From assembly GCA_036417435.1 (NCBI GenBank), contig JAZAQT010000083.1, positions 186,001 through 250,000 on the forward strand: a stretch of DNA of 64,000 nucleotides, given 5' to 3'. This DNA comes from Inia geoffrensis (Eukaryota > Chordata > Mammalia > Artiodactyla > Iniidae). Position numbers and translations under genes: made by a program. Below the pieces are notes generated by a model. It had not been told where the DNA came from. It saw only the letters and a program-made list of their open reading frames with translations, and searched no databases. Shown here piece after piece: positions 10,416 through 24,297 of this stretch. Every line of letters starts with the position of its first letter. The first letter of the stretch is position 1.

Positions 10416-12151
10416 TGATCAGGCATAATTTCTAAAACTCATCGCCATTTTCGCCCCCTGATACTCGAGTTCGCCGTTCCAGATGCGATATTAACATTCT
10501 CCCCACTTGGAGAGTCAGTGCCTTTGACCTCTTGTTTGGCACAGTTTGCAATTTCTGTGGAAGATGAACAGGAATAAGGAGAACCAATGAGCGGCTAACT
10601 CGATGTGTTTGGACGGGCACATTGAACTCTGATTTCCCTACAGGAAGAAGAATTCACCAAAGGCTCAGCGGGCCATGCCGGAACGAGATTAGGGCCTGAA
10701 GCAATTCTTCGGGTTTTCGGTCAGCTCACAAGAAAGCGAGTTGAGAAAAGGAGATCTTTGGCACTGTAACTCACAATCCTGCAGAGTTCCAAATGACCCC
10801 TATCATCCAAAAATTTATTGAAGGAAGGCTGTGAAGAGGACTTGAACGCGACGCAGAATTGCAGAAAACAGATATCAGGGGGTAGATAAGAATTGCTCTG
10901 AAAGCGTAGGAAAAGAGGCAGCAGTTCGACAGTGATGCACTTGGCCAAAAAGGGCGTACGCGTTTTTTCCTGAATATATTCAGGAAAAAACGCGTACGCC
11001 CTTTTTGGCCAACCAAGCAAGCCTGCAATGGAAATCCGCACTACAAGGAAGTCTCACTTCCCACGGATCCAAAGGGCCGTCCGAAAAAAGTGTAAAATCC
11101 AGAGAGGCAGGACAGGCCGTGGAGAACCGGCAGCCTTGTTATGCTGATGGGCGGGATGTAAATTGCCAACAGCCACTCTGGAGAAGTGGATGGTGTTTCC
11201 TGGAACAAAGAAAAAACCAAGCTAGAGAGCCTAGGGCACTTCCACTTATGGTGCTATAGATTCGGAAAATTTAAATGAAAAAGACACAGCCACACCAAAG
11301 TTTGGGGCTGCTCTGTGTACGGGATCCTTGACTATGGTACAACTTTAATAGCCCAGAAAGAGAAAAATGGATATAGAAGTTGTGGTACATCCCTACAATG
11401 GAATATCACTCAACAATGAAATCCATGGCAACACACCAGTAGCAGCATAATGACAGGATTTAGTTATGATGATTCTAAGTGAAATAAGTCACACAGAAAA
11501 AGAAACATCATAAGATATCACTAATACCGGGAATGTAAACACGGCTACGTGTGAACTGCATTACAAAACACAACAGAGTCTCACATTTACAAAAGAAACT
11601 TATGCTTGCTTAAGGGGAAAGGAGAGTGGGGAGGCTGCATAAAACCAGAGGTTCATATTAGGACAGATAGCATTCCATAAGCCAAATATATATTAGACAA
11701 GACCTACTCCTTGCTCAACGAAATGGACTCAACACCCCGTATTCAAAACCTAGGAATATGCCTGACTATGAAGAAAATTAAAACCCATACATTTATAAGT
11801 CTCCATAAGAAAATCATTTGTGTACAGCACCATACACACAGCAGTGTCAATAAGCTAAATCCCCTTATAAAAATAAATTTGAAAAACAAAACACAAGGAC
11901 TGTGAAATAGAGAGAAATTCTTAAATAAGTCCTTCAGGGCTTGTGAGGAATCTTGGATTTACCACCTCTACATCCACAGCTGGGGGAGAGATAAGGCTGG
12001 ACACTTGGGGCTAATACTATTGGTGAGGGAATGCAGACCCTTTGAGGTAATGGTGCATGGTTCCCATTGCACGGGTCCCAAATCTCCACGTTTAAGGGAT
12101 TTATCCTTCAGCTAAAATATGCATGGAAAACCCAGAATATGGTCCACGAAG
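10416..12151 (+). repeat. Satellite monomer, unit 7 (1,736 bp)
   Basis: Palindrome 10941-11012 has the same paired change as unit 6. L1 part about 11018-11895. Nearly identical to unit 6 through the left half; in the right half it differs at ATAAGTCTCC (near 11795) and CAGCACCATAC. Confidence 0.95.
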
Positions 12152-13887
12152 TGATCAGGCATAATTTCTAAAACTCATCGCCATTTTCGCCCCCTGATAC
12201 TCGAGTTCGCCGTTCCAGATGCGATATTAACATTCTCCCCACTTGGAGAGTCAGTGCCTTTGACCTCTTGTTTGGCACAGTTTGCAATTTCTGTGGAAGA
12301 TGAACAGGAATAAGGAGAACCAATGAGCGGCTAACTCGATGTGTTTGGACGGGCACATTGAACTCTGATTTCCCTACAGGAAGAAGAATTCACCAAAGGC
12401 TCAGCGGGCCATGCCGGAACGAGATTAGGGCCTGAAGCAATTCTTCGGGTTTGCGGTCAGCTCACAAGAAAGCGAGTTGAGAAAAGGAGATCTTTGGCAC
12501 TGTAACTCACAATCCTGCAGAGTTCCAAATGACCCCTATCATCCAAAAATTTATTGAAGGAAGGCTGTGAAGAGGACTTGAACGCGACGCAGAATTGCAG
12601 AAAACAGATATCAGGGGGTAGATAAGAATTGCTCTGAAAGCGTAGGAAAAGAGGCAGCAGTTCGACAGTGATGCACTTGGCCAAAAAGGGCGTATGCGTT
12701 TTTTCCTGAATATATTCAGGAAAAAACGCATACGCCCTTTTTGGCCAACCAAGCAAGCCTGCAATGGAAATCCGCACTACAAGGAAGTCTCACTTCCCAC
12801 CGATCCAAAGGGCCGTCCGAAAAAAGTGTAAAATCCAGAGAGGCAGGACAGGCCGTGGAGAACCGGCAGCCTTGTTATGCTGATGGGCGGGATGTAAATT
12901 GCCAACAGCCACTCTGGAGAAGTGGATGGTGTTTCCTGGAACAAAGAAAAAACCAAGCTAGAGAGCCTAGGGCACTTCCACTTATGGTGCTATAGATTCG
13001 GAAAATTTAAATGAAAAAGACACAGCCACACCAAAGTTTGGGGCTGCTCTGTGTACGGGATCCTTGACTATGGTACAACTTTAATAGCCCAGAAAGAGAA
13101 AAATGGATATAGAAGTTGTGGTACATCCCTACAATGGAATATCACTCAACAATGAAATGAATGGCAACACACCAGTAGCAGCATAATGACAGGATTTAGT
13201 TATGATGATTCTAAGTGAAATAAGTCACACAGAAAAAGAAACATCATAAGATATCACTAATACCGGGAATGTAAACACGGCTACGTGTGAACTGCATTAC
13301 AAAACACAACAGAGTCTCACATTTACAAAAGAAACTTATGCTTGCTTAAGGGGAAAGGAGAGTGGGGAGGCTGCATAAAACCAGAGGTTCATATTAGGAC
13401 AGATAGCATTCCATAAGTCAAATATATATTAGAAAAGACCTACTCCTTGCTCAACGAAATGGACTCAACACCCCGTATTCAAAACCTAGGAATATGCCTG
13501 ACTATGAAGAAAATTAAAACCCATACATTTATAGGTCTCCATAAGAAAATCATTTGTGTACAGCACCATACACACAGCAGTGTCAATAAGCTAAATCCCC
13601 TTATAAAAATAAATTTGAAAAACAAAACACAAGGACTGTGAAATAGAGAGAAATTCTTAAATAAGTCCTTCAGGGCTTGTGAGGAATCTTGGATTTACCA
13701 CCTCTACATCCACAGCTGGGGGAGAGATAAGGCTGGACACTTGGGGCTGATACTATTGGTGAGGGAATGCAGACCCTTTGAGGTAATGGTGCATGGTTCC
13801 CATTCCACGGGTCCCAAATCTCCACGTTTAAGGGATTTATCCTTCAGCTAAAATATGCATGGAAAACCCAGAATATGGTCCGCGAAG
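12152..13887 (+). repeat. Satellite monomer, unit 8 (1,736 bp)
   Basis: Palindrome 12677-12748 is perfect. L1 part about 12754-13631. GAAATGAATGGC near 13154 is private. AAGTCAAATATATATTAGAA near 13416 is shared with unit 12. Confidence 0.95.
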
Positions 13888-15619
13888 TGATCAGGCATAA
13901 TTTCTATCACTCATCGCCATTTTCGCCCCCTGATACTCGAGTTCGCAGTTCCAGATGCGATATTAACATTCTCCCCACTTGGAGAGTCAGTGCCTTTGAC
14001 CTCTTGTTTGGCACAGTTTGCAATTTCTGTGGAAGATGAACAGGAATAAGGAGAACCAATGAGCGGCTAACTCGATGTGTTTGGACGGGCACATTGAACT
14101 CTGATTTCCCTACAGGAAGAAGAATTCACCAAAGGCTCAGCGGGCCATGCCGGAACGAGATTAGGGCCTGAAGCAATTCTTCGGGTTTTCGGTCAGCTCA
14201 CAAGAAAGCGAGTTGAGAAAAGGAGATCTTTGGCACTGTAACTCACAATCCTGCAGAGTTCCAAATGACCCCATCATCCAAAAATTTATTGAAGGAAGGC
14301 TGTGAAGAGGACTGAACGCGACGCAGAATGGCAGAAAACAGATATCAGGGGTTAGATAAGAATTGCTCTGAAAGCGTAGGAAAAGAGGCAGCAGTTCGAC
14401 AGTGATGCACTTGGCCAAAAAAGGCGTATGCGTTTTTTCCTGAATATATTCAGGAAAAAACGCATACGCCCTTTTTGGCCAACCAAGCAAGCCTGCAATG
14501 GAAATCCGCACTACAAGAAGTCTCACTTCCCACCGATCCAAAGGGCCGTCCGAAAAAAGTGTAATATTCAGAGAGGCAGGACAGGCCATGGAGAACCGGC
14601 AGCCTTGTTATGCTGATGGGCGGGATGTAAATTGCCAACAGCCACTCCTGAGAAGTGGATGGTGTTTCCTGGAACAAAGAAAAAACCAAGCTAGAGAGCC
14701 TAGGGCACTTCCACTTATGGTGCTATAGATTCGGAAAATTTAAATGAAAAAGACACAGCCACACCAAAGTTTGGGGCTGCTCTGTGTACGGGATCCTTGA
14801 CTATGGTACAACTTTAATAGCCCAGAAAGAGAAAAATGGATATAGAAGTTGTGGTACATCCCTACAATGGAATATCACTCAACAATGAAATCAATGGCAA
14901 CACACCACTAGCAGCATAATGACAGGATTTAGTTATGATGATTCTAAGTGAAATAAGTCACACAGAAAAAGAAACATCATAAGATATCACTAATACCGGG
15001 AATGTAAACACGGCTACGTGTGAACTGCATTACAAAACACAACAGAGTCTCACATTTACAAAAGAAACTTATGCTTGCTTAAGGGGAAAGGAGAGTGGGG
15101 AGGCTGCATAAAACCAAAGGTTCAGATTAGGACAGATACCATTCCATAAGCCAAATATATATTAGACAAGACCTACTCCTTGCTCAACCAAATGGACTCA
15201 ACACCCAGTATTCAAAACCTTGGAATATGCCTGACTATGAAGAAAATTAAAACCCATACATTTATAGGTCTCCATAAGAATATCATTTGTGTACAGCACC
15301 ATACACACAGCAGTGTCAATAAGCTAAATCCCCTTATAAAAATAAATTTGAAAACAAATCACAAGGACTGTGAAATAGAGAGAAATTCTTAAATAAGTCC
15401 TTCAGGGCTTGTGAGGAATCTTGGATTTACCACCTCTACATCCACAGCTGGGGGAGAGATAAGGCTGGACACTCGGGGCTGATACTATTGGTGAGGGAAT
15501 GCAGACCCTTTGAGGTAATGGTGCATGGTTCCCATTGCACGGGTCCCAAATCTCCACGTTTAAGGGATTTATCCTTCAGCTAAAATATGCATTTAAAACC
15601 CAGAATATGGTCCACGAAG
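13888..15619 (+). repeat. Satellite monomer, unit 9 (1,732 bp, shortest)
   Basis: Four single-base losses explain the length: GACCCCATCATCC near 14268, GAGGACTGAACG near 14308, CTACAAGAAGTC near 14511 and TTGAAAACAAATC near 15348. Palindrome 14411-14482 has one left-arm mismatch (AAAAAAGGCG). L1 part about 14488-15363. Three of the four losses are shared with units 15 and 17. Confidence 0.95.
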
Positions 15620-17355
15620 TGATCAGGCATAATTTCTAAAACTCATCGCCATTTTCGCCCCCTGATACTCGAGTTCGCCGTTCCAGATGCGATATTAACA
15701 TTCTCCCCACTTGGAGAGTCAGTGCCTTTGACCTCTTGTTTGGCACAGTTTGCAATTTCTGTGGAAGATGAACAGGAATAAGGAGAACCAATGAGCGGCT
15801 AACTCGATGTGTTTGGACGGGCACATTGAACTCTGATTTCCCTACAGGAAGAAGAATTCACCAAAGGCTCAGCGGGCCATGCCGGAACGAGATTAGGGCC
15901 TGAAGCAATTCTTCGGGTTTTCGGGCAGCTCACAAGAAAGCGAGTTGAGAAAAGGAGATCTTTGGCACTGTAACTCACAATCCTGCAGAGTTCCAAATGA
16001 CCCCTATCATCCAAAAATTTATTGAAGGAAGGCTGTGAAGAGGACTTGAACGCGACGCAGAATTGCAGAAAACAGATATCAGGGGGTAGATAAGAATTTC
16101 TCTGAAAGCGTAGGAAAAGAGGCAGCAGTTCGACAGTGATGCACTTGGCCAAAAAGGGCGTATACGTTTTTTCCTGAATATATTCAGGAAAAAACGCATA
16201 CGCCCTTTTTGGCCAACCAAGCAAGCCTGCAATGGAAATCCGCACTACAAGGAAGTCTCACTTCCCACCGATCCAAAGGGCCGTCCGAAAAAAGTGTAAA
16301 ATCCAGAGAGGCAGGACAGGCCGTGGAGAACCGGCAGCCTTGTTAAGCTGATGGGCGGGATGTAAATTGCCAACAGCCACTCTGGAGAAGTGGATGGTGT
16401 TTCCTGGAACAAAGAAAAAACCAAGCTAGAGAGCCTAGGGCACTTCCACTTACGGTGCTATAGATTCGGAAAATTTAAATGAAAAAGACACAGCCACACC
16501 AAAGTTTGGGGCTGCTCTGTGTAAGGGATCCTTGACTATGGTACAACTTTAATAGCCCAGAAAGAGAAAAATGGATATAGAAGTTGTGGTACATCCCTAC
16601 AATGGAATATCACTCAACAATGAAATCCATGGCAACACACCAGTAGCAGCATAATGACAGGATTTAGTTATGATGATTCTAAGTGAAATAAGTCACACAG
16701 AAAAAGAAACATCATAAGATATCACTAATAACGGGAATGTAAACACAGCTACGTGTGAACTGCATTAAAAAACACAACAGAGTCTCACATTTACAAAAGA
16801 AACTTATGCTTGCTTAAGGGGAAAGGAGAGTGGGGAGCCTGCATAAAACCAGAGGTTCATATTAGGACAGATACCATTCCATAAGCCAAATATATATTAG
16901 ACAAGACCTACTCCTTGCTCAACGAAATGGACTCAACACCCCGTATTCAAAACCTAGGAATATGCCTGACTATGAAGAAAATTAAAACCCATACATTTAT
17001 AGGTCTCCATAAGAAAATCATTTGTGTACAGCACCATACACACAGCAGTGTCAATAAGCTAAATCCCCTTATAAAAATAAATTTGAAAAACAAAACACAA
17101 GGACTGTGAAATAGAGAGAAATTCTTAAATAAGTCCTTCAGGGCTTGTGAGGAATCTTGGATTTACCACCTCTACATCCACAGCTGGGGGAGAGATAAGG
17201 CTGGACACTTGGGGCTGATACTATTGGTGAGGGAATGCAGACCCTTTGAGGTAATGGTGCATGGTTCCCATTCCACGGGTCCCAAATCTCCACGTTTAAG
17301 GGATTTATCCTTCAGCTAAAATATGCATGGAAAACCCAGAATATGGTCCACGAAG
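15620..17355 (+). repeat. Satellite monomer, unit 10 (1,736 bp)
   Basis: Palindrome 16145-16216 has one left-arm mismatch (GTATACG). L1 part about 16222-17099. TTCGGGCAGCTC near 15921, CTTGTTAAGCTG near 16340, CTTACGGTGC near 16450 and GTGTAAGGGATCC mark the family of units 10, 16, 18 and 33. Confidence 0.95.
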
Positions 17356-20068
17356 TGATCAGGCATAATTTCTAAAACTCATCGCCATTTTCGCCCCCTG
17401 ATACTCGAGTTCGCCGTTCCAGATGCGATATTAACATTCTCCCCACTTGGAGAGTCAGTGCCTTTGACCTCTTGTTTGGCACAGTTTGCAATTTCTGTGG
17501 AAGATGAACAGGAATAAGGAGAACCAATGAGCGGCTAACTCGATGTGTTTGGACGGGCACATTGAACTCTGATTTCCCTACAGGAAGAAGAATTCACCAA
17601 AGGCTCAGCGGGCCATGCCGGAACGAGATTAGGGCCTGAAGCAATTCTTCGGGTTTGCGGTCAGCTCACAAGAAAGCGAGTTGAGAAAAGGAGATCTTTG
17701 GCACTGTAACTCACAATCCTGCAGAGTTCCAAATGACCCCTATCATCCAAAAATTTATTGAAGGAAGGCTGTGAAGAGGACTTGAACGCGACGCAGAATT
17801 GCAGAAAACAGATATCAGGGGGTAGATAAGAATTGCTCTGAAAGCGTAGGAAAAGAGGCAGCAGTTCGACAGTGATGCACTTGGCCAAAAAGGGCGTATG
17901 CGTTTTTTCCTGAATATATTCAGGAAAAAACGCATACGCCCTTTTTGGCCAACCAAGCAAGCCTGCAATGGAAATCCGCACTACAAGAAGTCTCACTTCC
18001 CACCGATCCAAAGGGCCGTCCGAAAAAAGTGTAAAATCCAGAGAGGCAGGACAGGCCATGGAGAACCGGCAGCCTTGTTATGCTGATGGGCGGGATGTAA
18101 ATTGCCAACAGCCACTCTGGAGAAGTGGATGGTGTTTCCTGGAACAAAGAAAAAACCAAGCTTGAGAGCCTAGGGCACTTCCACTTATGGTGCTATAGAT
18201 TCGGAAAATTTAAATGAAAAAGACACAGCCACACCAAAGTTTGGGGCTGCTCTGTGTACGGGATCCTTGACTATGGTACAACTTTAATAGCCCAGAAAGA
18301 GAAAAATGGATATAGAAGTTGTGGTACATCCCTACAATGGAATATCACTCAACAATGAAATCAATGGCAACACACCAGTAGCAGCATAATGACAGGATTT
18401 AGTTATGATGATTCTAAGTGAAATAAGTCACACAGAAAAAGAAACATCGTAAGATATCACTAATACTGGGAATGTAAACACGGCTACGTGTGAACTGCAT
18501 TACAAAACACAACAGAGTCTCACATTTACAAAAGAAACTTATGCTTGCTTAAGGGGAAAGGAGAGTGGGGAGGATGCATAAAACCAGAGGTTCATATTAG
18601 GACAGATACCATTCCATAAGCCAAATATATATTAGACAAGACCTACTCCTTGCTCAACGAAATGGACTCAACACCCCGTATTCAAAACCTAGGACTATGC
18701 CTGACTATGAAGAAAATTAAAACCCATACATTTATAGGTCTCCATAAGAAAATCATTTGTGTACAGCACCATACACACAGCAGTGTCAATAAGCTAAATC
18801 CCCTTATAAAAATAAATTTGAAAAACAAAACACAAGGACTGTGAAATAGAGAGAAATTCTTAAATAAGTCCTTCAGGGCTTGTGAGGAATCTTGGATTTA
18901 CCACCTCTGCATCCACAGCTGGGGGAGAGATAAGGCTGGACACTTGGGGCTGATACTATTGGTGAGGGAATGCAGACCCTTTGAGGTAATGGTGCATGGT
19001 TCCCATTCCACGGGTCCCAAATCTCCACGTTTAAGGGATTTATCCTTCAGCTAAAATATGCATGGAAAACCCAGAATATGGTCCACGAAGTGATCAGGCA
19101 TAATTTCTAAAACTCATCGCCATTTTCGCCCCCTGATACTCGAGTTCGCCGTTCCAGATGCGATATTAACATTCTCCCCACTTGGAGAGTCAGTGCCTTT
19201 GACCTCTTGTTTGGCACAGTTTGCAATTTCTGTGGAAGATGAACAGGAATAAGGAGAACCAATGAGCGGCTAACTCGATGTGTTTGGACGGGCACATTGA
19301 ACTCTGATTTCCCTACAGGAAGAAGAATTCACCAAAGGCTCAGCGGGCCATGCCGGAACGAGATTAGGGCCTGAAGCAATTCTTCGGGTTTTCGGTCAGC
19401 TCACAAGAAAGCAAGTTGAGAAAAGGAGATCTTTGGCACTGTAACTCACAATCCTGCAGAGTTCCAAATGACCCCTATCATCCAAAAATTTATTGAAGGA
19501 AGGCTGTGAAGAGGACTTGAACGCGACGCAGAATTGCAGAAAACAGATATCAGGGGGTAGATAAGAATTGCTCTGAAAGCGTAGGAAAAGAGGCAGCAGT
19601 TCGACAGTGATGCACTTGGCCAAAAAGGGCGTATGCGTTTTTTCCTGAATATATTCAGGAAAAAACGCATACGCCCTTTTTGGCCAACGAAGCAAGCCTG
19701 CAATGGAAATCCGCACTACAAGGAAGTCTCACTTCCCACCGATCCAAAGGGCCGTCTGAAAAAAGTGTAAAATCCAGAGAGGCAGGACAGGCCGTGGAGA
19801 ACCGGCAGCCTTGTTATGCTGATGGGCGGGATGTAAATTGCCAACAGCCACTCTGGAGAAGTGGATGGTGTTTCCTGGAACAAAGAAAAAACCAAGCTAG
19901 AGAGCCTAGGGCACTTCCACTTATGGTGCTATAGATTCGGAAAATTTAAATGAAAAAGACACAGCCACACCAAAGTTTGGGGCTGCTCTGTGTACGGGAT
20001 CCTTGACTATGGTACAACTTTAATAGCCCAGAAAGAGAAAAATGGATATAGAAGTTGTGGTACATCCC
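17273..20068 (+). repeat. Dimer-scale tandem duplication, copy 1
   Basis: Units 11 and the left part of 12 match units 13 and the left part of 14 at an offset of 3,471 bp, with no difference seen by eye. The left limit is set by CATTCCACGGG (17272) versus CATTGCACGGG (20743). The right limit is set by ACATCCCTACAATGG versus ACATCCTTACAATGG. Confidence 0.88.
17356..19090 (+). repeat. Satellite monomer, unit 11 (1,735 bp)
   Basis: One G is missing at CTACAAGAAGTC near 17984. Palindrome 17881-17952 is perfect. L1 part about 17958-18834. AACATCGTAAG near 18445, AATACTGGG and GAGGATGCATAA near 18570 are shared only with unit 13. Confidence 0.95.
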
Positions 20069-20826
20069 TACAATGGAATATCACTCAACAATGAAATCAA
20101 TGGCAACAGACCAGTAGCAGCATAATGAGAGGATTTAGTTATGATGATTCTAAGTGAAATAAGTCACACAGAAAAAGAAACATCATAAGATATCACTAAT
20201 ACCGGGAATGTAAACACGGCAACGTGTGAACTGCATTACAAAACACAACAGAGTCTCACATTTACAAAAGAAACTTATGCTTGCTTAAGGGGAAAGGAGA
20301 GTGGGGAGGCTGCATAAAACCAGAGGTTCATATTAGGACAGATAGCATTCCATAAGTCAAATATATATTAGAAAAGACCTACTCCTTGCTCAACGAAATG
20401 GACTCAACACCCCGTATTCAAAACCTAGGAATATGCCTGACTATGAAGAAAATTAAAACCCATACATTTATAGGTCTCCATAAGAAAATCATTTGTGTAC
20501 AGCACCATACACACAGCAGTGTCAATAAGCTAAATCCCCTTATAAAAAAAAATTTGAAAAACAAAACACAAGGACTGTGAAATAGAGAGAAATTCTTAAA
20601 TAAGTCCTTCAGGGCTTGTGAGGAATCTTGGATTTACCACCTCTACATCCACAGCTGGGGGAGAGATAAGGCTGGACACTTGGGGCTGATACTATTGGTG
20701 AGGGAATGCAGACCCTTTGAGGTAGTGGTGCATGGTTCCCATTGCACGGGTCCCAAATCTCCACGTTTAAGGGATTTATCCTTCAGCTAAAATATGCATG
20801 GAAAACCCAGAATATGGTCCACGAAG
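19091..20826 (+). repeat. Satellite monomer, unit 12 (1,736 bp)
   Basis: Palindrome 19616-19687 is perfect. L1 part about 19693-20570. Its left part (AAAGCAAGTTG, CCAACGAAGC, GCCGTCTGAAAA) matches unit 14. From about 20069 it diverges: GGCAACAGACC, AATGAGAGG and GGCAACGTGTG resemble unit 30, and AAGTCAAATATATATTAGAA matches unit 8. So it is a mosaic. Confidence 0.95.
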
Positions 20827-23539
20827 TGATCAGGCATAATTTCTAAAACTCATCGCCATTTTCGCCCCCTGATACTCGAGTTCGCCGTTCCAGATGCGAT
20901 ATTAACATTCTCCCCACTTGGAGAGTCAGTGCCTTTGACCTCTTGTTTGGCACAGTTTGCAATTTCTGTGGAAGATGAACAGGAATAAGGAGAACCAATG
21001 AGCGGCTAACTCGATGTGTTTGGACGGGCACATTGAACTCTGATTTCCCTACAGGAAGAAGAATTCACCAAAGGCTCAGCGGGCCATGCCGGAACGAGAT
21101 TAGGGCCTGAAGCAATTCTTCGGGTTTGCGGTCAGCTCACAAGAAAGCGAGTTGAGAAAAGGAGATCTTTGGCACTGTAACTCACAATCCTGCAGAGTTC
21201 CAAATGACCCCTATCATCCAAAAATTTATTGAAGGAAGGCTGTGAAGAGGACTTGAACGCGACGCAGAATTGCAGAAAACAGATATCAGGGGGTAGATAA
21301 GAATTGCTCTGAAAGCGTAGGAAAAGAGGCAGCAGTTCGACAGTGATGCACTTGGCCAAAAAGGGCGTATGCGTTTTTTCCTGAATATATTCAGGAAAAA
21401 ACGCATACGCCCTTTTTGGCCAACCAAGCAAGCCTGCAATGGAAATCCGCACTACAAGAAGTCTCACTTCCCACCGATCCAAAGGGCCGTCCGAAAAAAG
21501 TGTAAAATCCAGAGAGGCAGGACAGGCCATGGAGAACCGGCAGCCTTGTTATGCTGATGGGCGGGATGTAAATTGCCAACAGCCACTCTGGAGAAGTGGA
21601 TGGTGTTTCCTGGAACAAAGAAAAAACCAAGCTTGAGAGCCTAGGGCACTTCCACTTATGGTGCTATAGATTCGGAAAATTTAAATGAAAAAGACACAGC
21701 CACACCAAAGTTTGGGGCTGCTCTGTGTACGGGATCCTTGACTATGGTACAACTTTAATAGCCCAGAAAGAGAAAAATGGATATAGAAGTTGTGGTACAT
21801 CCCTACAATGGAATATCACTCAACAATGAAATCAATGGCAACACACCAGTAGCAGCATAATGACAGGATTTAGTTATGATGATTCTAAGTGAAATAAGTC
21901 ACACAGAAAAAGAAACATCGTAAGATATCACTAATACTGGGAATGTAAACACGGCTACGTGTGAACTGCATTACAAAACACAACAGAGTCTCACATTTAC
22001 AAAAGAAACTTATGCTTGCTTAAGGGGAAAGGAGAGTGGGGAGGATGCATAAAACCAGAGGTTCATATTAGGACAGATACCATTCCATAAGCCAAATATA
22101 TATTAGACAAGACCTACTCCTTGCTCAACGAAATGGACTCAACACCCCGTATTCAAAACCTAGGACTATGCCTGACTATGAAGAAAATTAAAACCCATAC
22201 ATTTATAGGTCTCCATAAGAAAATCATTTGTGTACAGCACCATACACACAGCAGTGTCAATAAGCTAAATCCCCTTATAAAAATAAATTTGAAAAACAAA
22301 ACACAAGGACTGTGAAATAGAGAGAAATTCTTAAATAAGTCCTTCAGGGCTTGTGAGGAATCTTGGATTTACCACCTCTGCATCCACAGCTGGGGGAGAG
22401 ATAAGGCTGGACACTTGGGGCTGATACTATTGGTGAGGGAATGCAGACCCTTTGAGGTAATGGTGCATGGTTCCCATTCCACGGGTCCCAAATCTCCACG
22501 TTTAAGGGATTTATCCTTCAGCTAAAATATGCATGGAAAACCCAGAATATGGTCCACGAAGTGATCAGGCATAATTTCTAAAACTCATCGCCATTTTCGC
22601 CCCCTGATACTCGAGTTCGCCGTTCCAGATGCGATATTAACATTCTCCCCACTTGGAGAGTCAGTGCCTTTGACCTCTTGTTTGGCACAGTTTGCAATTT
22701 CTGTGGAAGATGAACAGGAATAAGGAGAACCAATGAGCGGCTAACTCGATGTGTTTGGACGGGCACATTGAACTCTGATTTCCCTACAGGAAGAAGAATT
22801 CACCAAAGGCTCAGCGGGCCATGCCGGAACGAGATTAGGGCCTGAAGCAATTCTTCGGGTTTTCGGTCAGCTCACAAGAAAGCAAGTTGAGAAAAGGAGA
22901 TCTTTGGCACTGTAACTCACAATCCTGCAGAGTTCCAAATGACCCCTATCATCCAAAAATTTATTGAAGGAAGGCTGTGAAGAGGACTTGAACGCGACGC
23001 AGAATTGCAGAAAACAGATATCAGGGGGTAGATAAGAATTGCTCTGAAAGCGTAGGAAAAGAGGCAGCAGTTCGACAGTGATGCACTTGGCCAAAAAGGG
23101 CGTATGCGTTTTTTCCTGAATATATTCAGGAAAAAACGCATACGCCCTTTTTGGCCAACGAAGCAAGCCTGCAATGGAAATCCGCACTACAAGGAAGTCT
23201 CACTTCCCACCGATCCAAAGGGCCGTCTGAAAAAAGTGTAAAATCCAGAGAGGCAGGACAGGCCGTGGAGAACCGGCAGCCTTGTTATGCTGATGGGCGG
23301 GATGTAAATTGCCAACAGCCACTCTGGAGAAGTGGATGGTGTTTCCTGGAACAAAGAAAAAACCAAGCTAGAGAGCCTAGGGCACTTCCACTTATGGTGC
23401 TATAGATTCGGAAAATTTAAATGAAAAAGACACAGCCACACCAAAGTTTGGGGCTGCTCTGTGTACGGGATCCTTGACTATGGTACAACTTTAATAGCCC
23501 AGAAAGAGAAAAATGGATATAGAAGTTGTGGTACATCCT
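20744..23539 (+). repeat. Dimer-scale tandem duplication, copy 2
   Basis: Second copy of 17273-20068. Both limits fall inside monomers rather than at a fixed unit boundary, as expected for unequal exchange between misaligned homologous copies. Confidence 0.88.
20827..22561 (+). repeat. Satellite monomer, unit 13 (1,735 bp)
   Basis: No difference from unit 11 was seen by eye. Palindrome 21352-21423 is perfect. L1 part about 21429-22305. Confidence 0.95.
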
Positions 23540-24297
23540 TACAATGGAATATCACTCAACAATGAAATCCATGGCAACACACCAGTAGCAGCATAATGAC
23601 AGGATTTAGTTATGATGATTCTAAGTGAAATAAGTCACACAGAAAAAGAAACATCATAAGATATCACTAATACCGGGAATGTAAACACGGCTACGTGTGA
23701 ACTGCATTACAAAACACAACAGAGTCTCACATTTACAAAAGAAACTTATGCTTGCTTAAGGGGAAAGGAGAGTGGGGAGGCTGCATAAAACCAGAGGTTC
23801 ATATTAGGACAGATACCATTCCATAAGCCAAATATATATTAGACAAGACCTACTCCTTGCTCAACGAAATGGACTCAACACCCCGTATTCAAAACCTAGG
23901 AATATGCCTGACTATGAAGAAAATTAAAACCCATACATTTATAGGTCTCCATAAGAAAATCATTTGTGTACAGCACCATACACACAGCAGTGTCAATAAG
24001 CTAAATCCCCTTATAAAAATAAATTTGAAAAACAAAACACAAGGACTGTGAAATAGAGGGAAATTCTTAAATAAGTCCTTCAGGGCTTGTGAGGAATCTT
24101 GGATTTACCACCTCTACATCCCCAGCTGTGGGAGAGATAAGGCTGGACACTTGGGGCTGATACTATTGGTGAGGGAATGCAGACCCTTTGAGGTAATGGT
24201 GCATGGTTCCCATTCCACGGGTCCCAAATCTCCACGTTTAAGGGATTTATCCTTCAGCTAAAATATGCATGGAAAACCCAGAATATGGTCCACGAAG
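22562..24297 (+). repeat. Satellite monomer, unit 14 (1,736 bp)
   Basis: Palindrome 23087-23158 is perfect. L1 part about 23164-24041. Matches unit 12 up to about 23539, then departs at ACATCCTTACAATGG. CATCCCCAGCTGTGGGAG near 24117 is private. Confidence 0.95.
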
